Assembly: GCA_016839655.1 (NCBI GenBank) | Contig: JAEOTW010000183.1 | Location: forward strand, 1-31,199 | Length of the DNA: 31,199 nucleotides | Source of the DNA: Promethearchaeota archaeon | GTDB lineage: Archaea > Asgardarchaeota > Lokiarchaeia > Sigynarchaeales > SOKP01 | Direction: 5' to 3' | Shown: piece by piece, positions 26,300 to 31,199 of the stretch | How positions within the stretch are numbered: position 1 is the first letter of the stretch | Layout of the letters: each line of letters opens with the position of its first letter | Notes under the pieces: model-generated | Databases searched by the model: none | Told to the model about the DNA's origin: nothing | Seen by the model: the letters and a program-made list of their open reading frames with translations, nothing else | Position numbers and translations under genes: made by a program

Positions 26300-28825
26300 T
26301 TATACATTAATTGCAGAATTTAACATTTCGTTTAATTTAGTATAGAATTCAGCCTCAGGCATAAGATATTTGTTCATAAATTGAATATCGCCTATCTCAA
26401 ATTCCAATTTACTGGGTAATTGGGTTTCTTTTAAGTACACACTAAAAAACGGCTTCTTTCTTTTTAAGGCAAAACTGATTTCTTTTCGCACATATTCTGA
26501 TTCGATTATATGAGGAGTAATAAAAACGAGAAATGCGTTACATCGCTCTAGGTTGTCCACTATTGATTTTTTCCAATCCTCACTAATAGGAATACCTTCG
26601 TCATACCATATATTTTTACCAGTCTTATTAAGATAATCGATTATTGGATAAACCTGAAGTCTATCTATGTGAGAATAACTGACGAAAACAAACGGTCCAT
26701 CGCCATCATAAGCTTTAAATGGCATCTGAAATTGCTGAGGATCCGAAAGAAAACTTTCATAAATCAATTCCTCAAGAGAAGCTGTCTCGTTTATTTTAAT
26801 CTCAATATTTTTGCTACCCGCATCTTCTAACATTTTCATAATATTCGGTTCTTTTTTAACAGCCTCAGAAAAATGGAATAATTTCTGCCGAGCGCTATAC
26901 GACTGCCCTTGGAACATATAACAGATGGAGAAAGAATCGACTGCTGTAATAAGAACAGTGTGTTGACCGAATTTGACACGATCAAATGATTCAGAAAGAA
27001 TCTGGTCGCAAAATGTATTACAAGATGATAGAAACTCACTAAAAAAGGCGCTGTCAATTGTTATATCTGCAGTAAAAGGATTAGATAATACAATTTTTCC
27101 TTCTTTTGACATAACAGTAAGCAATACTGGCTGTTCAACTTCTAATTTCGGAAGTTTACCTATCCGTCTTTTTACCATTCCCTCCATTTGTTCATTTAAA
27201 CGAGATAATTCTATACGTTCCGTTAAAGGTGCTTTCGAATCTCTTTTTTTTTCCCATGTATCTAATTGTTGGAGCATTTGATCATGTTCATTTGAAATTT
27301 TCCTGGCTAATAACGTAAGTCCATACTTTTCAGCAACTTTCTGTCCTTGAGTTAAAAATCGTCGAGCTTTATCTAATTCAAAATTTATTAAAGCTAATTT
27401 GGTTTGTAGAAGGTATGTTTCACCTAACACCCAGAAAGATCGAGACTTTTCAGATAACTCTAATAGTTGTGCAATGAGAAGTTTTATCTCTTTCAAAAGT
27501 TCTTCTTCATGAGTTATTTGTAAGTCAGTTATAAGTAATTCACTTAAATTGAGTAATATTTCTATATGTAAGTCATAACGTAATTTTTTATTCTCAAGGA
27601 GTCCCTTTAAAATTTCTTCTGCTTTTCCTCGATTGAGAGCTCGAGAACTTGTTTTTAAAAGAAGAGCCTTACTAAGAAGTACCATAGAACTAATATCCTT
27701 GTAATCGATATTACTGTCTAATTGCTCAAATTCTCGAAAAGTGTTTTGTGCTCGTTCGATTTCCATCATATCAATTAATATTTGAATTAGTAATTGATAG
27801 TTACTAGCTACGAGAGCTAAAGTACTTGTCTCCTTATATATCTTGGTTGCCTGTTCTATGGAATTTAATGCATTATTTAGTTCTCCTTTCATTCTATAAC
27901 ATGAGGCTAGACTGTTTAATATATTAGCCATAATAAGTTTGTTATTAAATTCCTTGAAAAGCTCTAAACTTTCTTTATAAAACTTAATACTCCTATTAAA
28001 GTCACCTTTCAGTTGATAATTGCTTCCTAATATGTTAAGAGTTCTTGCTGCTCTGAATCTATTTTTAAGCCTTTTAACAATCTCTAAGCACTGCTCAGCA
28101 TACATGATGCTAAGATCCAACTCCCCCTTAATAAAATGTACGTTTGCCATAATAAAAAGAAAATTTCCTTTACTAGATATAAAACCATTTTCCTCAGCAA
28201 TAGTAATACCTCGTTTTGAATATTCAAGTGCGCGATCAAAATCACCGTTACACATATATACCCAAGCAATTCCATAAAGAGAAAGTTCTTGTCTAATTCC
28301 ATAAGGGAAAATCTCGTCCGTATCACCAATTTCTTCGCGTAATGAAAGGCTGAGTTCAAATTGATTTATTGACTTATTATAGTTTCCTCTTTGACTATAA
28401 ACCCATCCTTTAAGCAATGCTAGATAAGACTCTATTTGTTTTTCTTCAATAGGTTGTATATCTGTAAGAGAATTAAATAATTTCTCCACCTCTTTAATGA
28501 TCTCATCAGACTGCTCTGACATACCAAGGCATAGTAGAGAAAAAGCTTTAAATAACAAGAATTCAAGAGATAATAGGTTTTTTCCTAACCCTAAACTCTC
28601 TTTGTATGCTTTGTCAGCAAGCTTAACCACATCTTCAAATAAACCTCTCTCAGCGAAGATTTCACATTTGAGGTGATGACAAAAAATATTATTATAAAGA
28701 GTATGACCTCCTTTTTCTTCAAAATCCTTAATAATTTCTTCCGCTTCATCGAGTTTAAATACATCAATGAGTTTTTTTGCTTGAATAAGCTCCTTAGACT
28801 CTGAATGGGATATATTTTCAACCAT
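26300..28825 (-). CDS. TPR-TIR protein, complete paralogue
   Basis: An 841-residue protein. About 1-500 is a TPR solenoid with repeats such as GKNLLSLEFLLFKAFSLL, FDRALEYSKRGITIAEENG and FNRSIKFYKESLELFKEFN. Residues about 565-670 form a separate alpha/beta domain (LLTVMSKEGKIVLSNPF, later TVLITAVDSFSICYMFQG) that by pattern looks longin- or Roadblock-like; this is not secure. The C-terminal TIR domain is about 711-838: FVFVSYSHIDRL (712-723), IWYDEGIPISEDW, and YVRKEISFAL, where Glu782 aligns with the NADase glutamate of SARM1. NAD+ cleavage or a cyclic ADP-ribose product is therefore plausible. It probably cotranscribes with the RelA/SpoT-SLOG gene and has a TATA-like tract about 61 bases upstream (28886-28896). 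Confidence 0.85.
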   Translation of the reverse strand: MVENISHSESKELIQAKKLIDVFKLDEAEEIIKDFEEKGGHTLYNNIFCHHLKCEIFAERGLFEDVVKLADKAYKESLGLGKNLLSLEFLLFKAFSLLCLGMSEQSDEIIKEVEKLFNSLTDIQPIEEKQIESYLALLKGWVYSQRGNYNKSINQFELSLSLREEIGDTDEIFPYGIRQELSLYGIAWVYMCNGDFDRALEYSKRGITIAEENGFISSKGNFLFIMANVHFIKGELDLSIMYAEQCLEIVKRLKNRFRAARTLNILGSNYQLKGDFNRSIKFYKESLELFKEFNNKLIMANILNSLASCYRMKGELNNALNSIEQATKIYKETSTLALVASNYQLLIQILIDMMEIERAQNTFREFEQLDSNIDYKDISSMVLLSKALLLKTSSRALNRGKAEEILKGLLENKKLRYDLHIEILLNLSELLITDLQITHEEELLKEIKLLIAQLLELSEKSRSFWVLGETYLLQTKLALINFELDKARRFLTQGQKVAEKYGLTLLARKISNEHDQMLQQLDTWEKKRDSKAPLTERIELSRLNEQMEGMVKRRIGKLPKLEVEQPVLLTVMSKEGKIVLSNPFTADITIDSAFFSEFLSSCNTFCDQILSESFDRVKFGQHTVLITAVDSFSICYMFQGQSYSARQKLFHFSEAVKKEPNIMKMLEDAGSKNIEIKINETASLEELIYESFLSDPQQFQMPFKAYDGDGPFVFVSYSHIDRLQVYPIIDYLNKTGKNIWYDEGIPISEDWKKSIVDNLERCNAFLVFITPHIIESEYVRKEISFALKRKKPFFSVYLKETQLPSKLEFEIGDIQFMNKYLMPEAEFYTKLNEMLNSAINV

Positions 28826-28885
28826 ATAAAACCAATTTTGGAAAGTCTTGGATTGTAAACTTATGAATGTTTAAGTTAATTATGA

Positions 28886-28896
28886 TTTTAAATATA
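28886..28896 (-). promoter_or_regulatory. TATA-like element upstream of the complete TPR-TIR gene
   Basis: TATATTTAAAA on the minus strand lies about 61 bases upstream of the ATG at 28825, in the gap between the two TPR-TIR genes. It may give the cassette from this point its own promoter. Position only. Confidence 0.3.
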
Positions 28897-28944
28897 ACGT
28901 AAAAGATGAGAAAATTACAATAAAATTACTTTAAAAAAATTAGA

Positions 28945-31199
28945 TCACGAAAATTCTTTATTAAGCACTGGATCCAGCATTCTGTTCAATTTGTTATAAA
29001 ATTCAGTCTCAGGCATGAGATATTTCTTCATAAATTGTATATCCCCGATTTCAAATTCTAATTTACTCGGCAATTCAGTCTCTTTCAAGTAAATACTAAA
29101 AAATGGTTTCTTCTTTTTTAAGGCAAAACTGATTTCTTTTCGCACATATTCTGAATCGATTATATGAGGTGTGATAAATACGAGAAATGCGCTACATCGC
29201 TCTAGATTGTCCACAATTGAGCTTTTCCAATCCTCACTTATGGGAATACCCTCGTCATACCAAATGTTTACACCAGTTTTATTAAGATAGTCAATTATCG
29301 GATAAACCTGAAGTCTGTCTATATGAGAATAACTGACAAAAACGAACGATCCATCCCCTTCATAGGCTTTAAATGGCATTTGAAATTGTTGAGGATCGGA
29401 AAGGAAACTTTCATAAACCAATTCCTCAAGAGAAACTGTCTCGTTTACGTTGATCTCTATATTTTTGCTGCTAGCATTTTCAAATATTTTCATAATCTCA
29501 GTATCTTTTTTAACAGATTCAGAAAAATGGAGTAATTTTTGACGAGCACTATACGACTGCCCTTGGAACATATAACACACAGAAAAAGAATCGACTGCTG
29601 TAATAAGAATAGTGTATTGCCCGAATTTTACACGATCAAATGATTCAGAAAGAATCTGGTCGCAAAATGTATTACAAGATGCTAAAAATTCACCAAAAAA
29701 GGCATTATCAATTGCTACATCCGCAGTAAATGGATTAGATAATAAAATTTTTCTATCTTTTGACATAACAGTAAGCAGTACGGGCTGCTCAGCATCCAAT
29801 TTAGGAAGGGTCACCATCCTTTTTCTTACCATTCTCTCCATTTGTTCATTCAAGCGTGATAATTCCATACGTTCAGCCAAAGGTGCTTTCGATTCTTTTA
29901 AATTCTCCCACATTTCTAATTGTTTAAGTAATTCATCATGTTCATTCGAAATTTTCATGGCTATTAAATTAAGACCGTATTTTTCAGCAATTTCCTGAGC
30001 TCGTGTCAAAAAGCGCCGAGCTTCGTTCGTATCATAAGTTACTAATGCTACTTTGGCTTGTAATAGGTAAGTTTCAGCAAGATACCGAAACGAGTTTGTT
30101 TTCTCAGAAAATTCTAATATACGATTTAGATTGGTTTTAATTTCTTTTAGCACTTCATCATCGTTAGTTATGCGTAATTCAACTAATAATAAATCACAAA
30201 GCTCTAATAACGCATCAATTTTTGAAAGAACTCCTTCTTCTTCAATAATTTCTCTAAGTATTTCTTCTGCTCTAACCCGATTTTTGGCTCGTGTGCTTGT
30301 TTTCAGTAGTATGGCATGGCAAAAGCGAACCGTTGAATTAATCCATGTATTTTCCTCTTGTTCGTTGAGCTGCTTTAAGCGGTTAAAGTATTTTTGAGCT
30401 AATTCAAGATCGCCCATATCCACTGCTACACTAAATAAATTATTGAGAGTTACAGATGTTGTTACATTAATTCCGAGTTCCTCTCTTAATGCTAAACCTC
30501 GCTCTAGATACTCAAAAGCCCGATCAAAGTTTCCCTTTCTTTTATAGATTCTCCCAATTTGGGTAAGTGAACCTGCGATCCACTGTTTATTATTCATCTT
30601 CTCGAATAATGTTAAACATTGCTCTCCATATATGAGACCTTGATTTAATTCACCTTTAGTCATATGAAAAATCATTAACCATGCCAAGACGTAAGCAATA
30701 TTATACTTGCTATTACTTTCCTCCGCAAATAATAAGCTTCGCTTTAGACATTCAATAGCATGATTCAATTCACCTTTTACTATACCAAGAATATAAGCGA
30801 TGCGATAAAGGGATTCAGCAATTATAACTTTATTGCTTAATTTCTCTCCCAATACTAAGCTCTGTTCTAAAAACTTCAGTTTATCATCTATTTTATAAGA
30901 AGCGGATGGATTATTCATACCTTTAACTAAATAAATCTGAGCTTCTCGTTGCATGTAGTCTTCTGGTAATTCTCGAGTAAATAATTTTAATAATTCTTCG
31001 GCTTGGTTAATGACATTAATAGCCCCCTCTTCTCTATCAAGCCTTTTTAAAGCCTTTGCGCTGAGTATTAAAGCGTCAACTGATTGGAGATTTCTTCCCA
31101 ACTCTAAACTCTCTTTATATGTTTGATCTGCTATTTTAAGCATTTCCTCAAATTTCCATTGCCAAAATAAAAGGTTGCACTTGAGGAGCTGACATGATA
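28945..31199 (-). CDS. TPR-TIR protein, second paralogue, 5' end beyond the window
   Basis: The close paralogue of the preceding protein, with the same order: TPR solenoid, unassigned longin/Roadblock-like domain, C-terminal TIR. The reading frame does not begin at the ATG at 31143; it stays open to the window edge, and the 18 extra codons (CQLLKC, WQWKFEEML) align with the complete paralogue (CHHLKC, FEDVVKL). The start is therefore outside the window. The TIR domain keeps FVFVSYSHID, IWYDEGIPISEDW and YVRKEISFAL, so the catalytic Glu is present. The middle and TIR domains resemble the other copy much more than the TPRs do. The stop is 119 bases before the next gene. Confidence 0.85.
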   Translation of the reverse strand, partial: SCQLLKCNLLFWQWKFEEMLKIADQTYKESLELGRNLQSVDALILSAKALKRLDREEGAINVINQAEELLKLFTRELPEDYMQREAQIYLVKGMNNPSASYKIDDKLKFLEQSLVLGEKLSNKVIIAESLYRIAYILGIVKGELNHAIECLKRSLLFAEESNSKYNIAYVLAWLMIFHMTKGELNQGLIYGEQCLTLFEKMNNKQWIAGSLTQIGRIYKRKGNFDRAFEYLERGLALREELGINVTTSVTLNNLFSVAVDMGDLELAQKYFNRLKQLNEQEENTWINSTVRFCHAILLKTSTRAKNRVRAEEILREIIEEEGVLSKIDALLELCDLLLVELRITNDDEVLKEIKTNLNRILEFSEKTNSFRYLAETYLLQAKVALVTYDTNEARRFLTRAQEIAEKYGLNLIAMKISNEHDELLKQLEMWENLKESKAPLAERMELSRLNEQMERMVRKRMVTLPKLDAEQPVLLTVMSKDRKILLSNPFTADVAIDNAFFGEFLASCNTFCDQILSESFDRVKFGQYTILITAVDSFSVCYMFQGQSYSARQKLLHFSESVKKDTEIMKIFENASSKNIEINVNETVSLEELVYESFLSDPQQFQMPFKAYEGDGSFVFVSYSHIDRLQVYPIIDYLNKTGVNIWYDEGIPISEDWKSSIVDNLERCSAFLVFITPHIIDSEYVRKEISFALKKKKPFFSIYLKETELPSKLEFEIGDIQFMKKYLMPETEFYNKLNRMLDPVLNKEFS

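Noticed and set aside
29612..29998. Open frame antisense to the second TPR-TIR gene (also 26973-27281 in the first)
   Set aside because: The two match each other only because the coding strands are paralogous; they are antisense shadows of the middle domain.
31143..31143. ATG as start of the second TPR-TIR gene
   Set aside because: The frame stays open to the window edge and the 18 upstream codons align with the complete paralogue, so the true start lies outside.
1..31199. CRISPR array, tRNA, rRNA or transposase
   Set aside because: No spaced direct repeats, no cloverleaf candidates and no transposase-like protein were found on reading both strands.

Overview
The window is strongly AT-rich and reads as a stretch of archaeal chromosome, most likely from an Asgard archaeon of the Lokiarchaeia type. 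The assignment is an inference. It rests on two adjacent Roadblock/LC7 proteins, long TPR proteins carrying TIR domains, a von Willebrand A protein with two cross-brace zinc fingers, a very large Asn-rich surface protein with sequon-like sites, a methionyl-tRNA synthetase with a fused C-terminal tRNA-binding domain, frequent TTG starts and short Shine-Dalgarno motifs. No rRNA, tRNA, CRISPR array or transposase was found.

Left part (1-11.2 kb) is mainly metabolism. It starts with the N-terminal end of a glycyl radical enzyme that runs off the left edge. Divergent from it are two tandem crotonase paralogues that lack the usual catalytic glutamates. Next come a membrane-anchored alpha/beta hydrolase, a tiny zinc-finger membrane protein, a hotdog acyl-CoA thioesterase and an APC-family permease. 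A PfkB-type kinase and a radical SAM activase form a minus-strand pair. A winged-helix protein and a metallo-beta-lactamase (MBL) fold hydrolase follow, then a small membrane protein, a decayed fragment of an MBL gene, and two Roadblock/LC7 genes.

Middle part (11.2-23.5 kb): a 1364-residue surface protein with one C-terminal membrane span and a charged cytoplasmic tail, an M20 metallopeptidase, the vWA plus zinc-finger protein, MetRS, and three poorly understood genes. Those three are an orphan 414-residue protein, an orphan 207-residue protein, and an AAA+ ATPase sitting directly behind the 207-residue gene.

Right part (23.5-31.2 kb) is the most interesting. Four minus-strand genes lie head to tail: a TPR-TIR protein that runs off the right edge, a closely related TPR-TIR paralogue, a RelA/SpoT synthetase-TPR-SLOG fusion, and a small HEAT-like protein. 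In Thoeris, TIR proteins make cyclic ADP-ribose signals read by SLOG domains. Here a SLOG-like domain is joined to an apparently intact (p)ppGpp-type synthetase. I infer a stress or antiviral signalling cassette in which TIR output may control an alarmone or tRNA-modifying synthetase. This has not been demonstrated.
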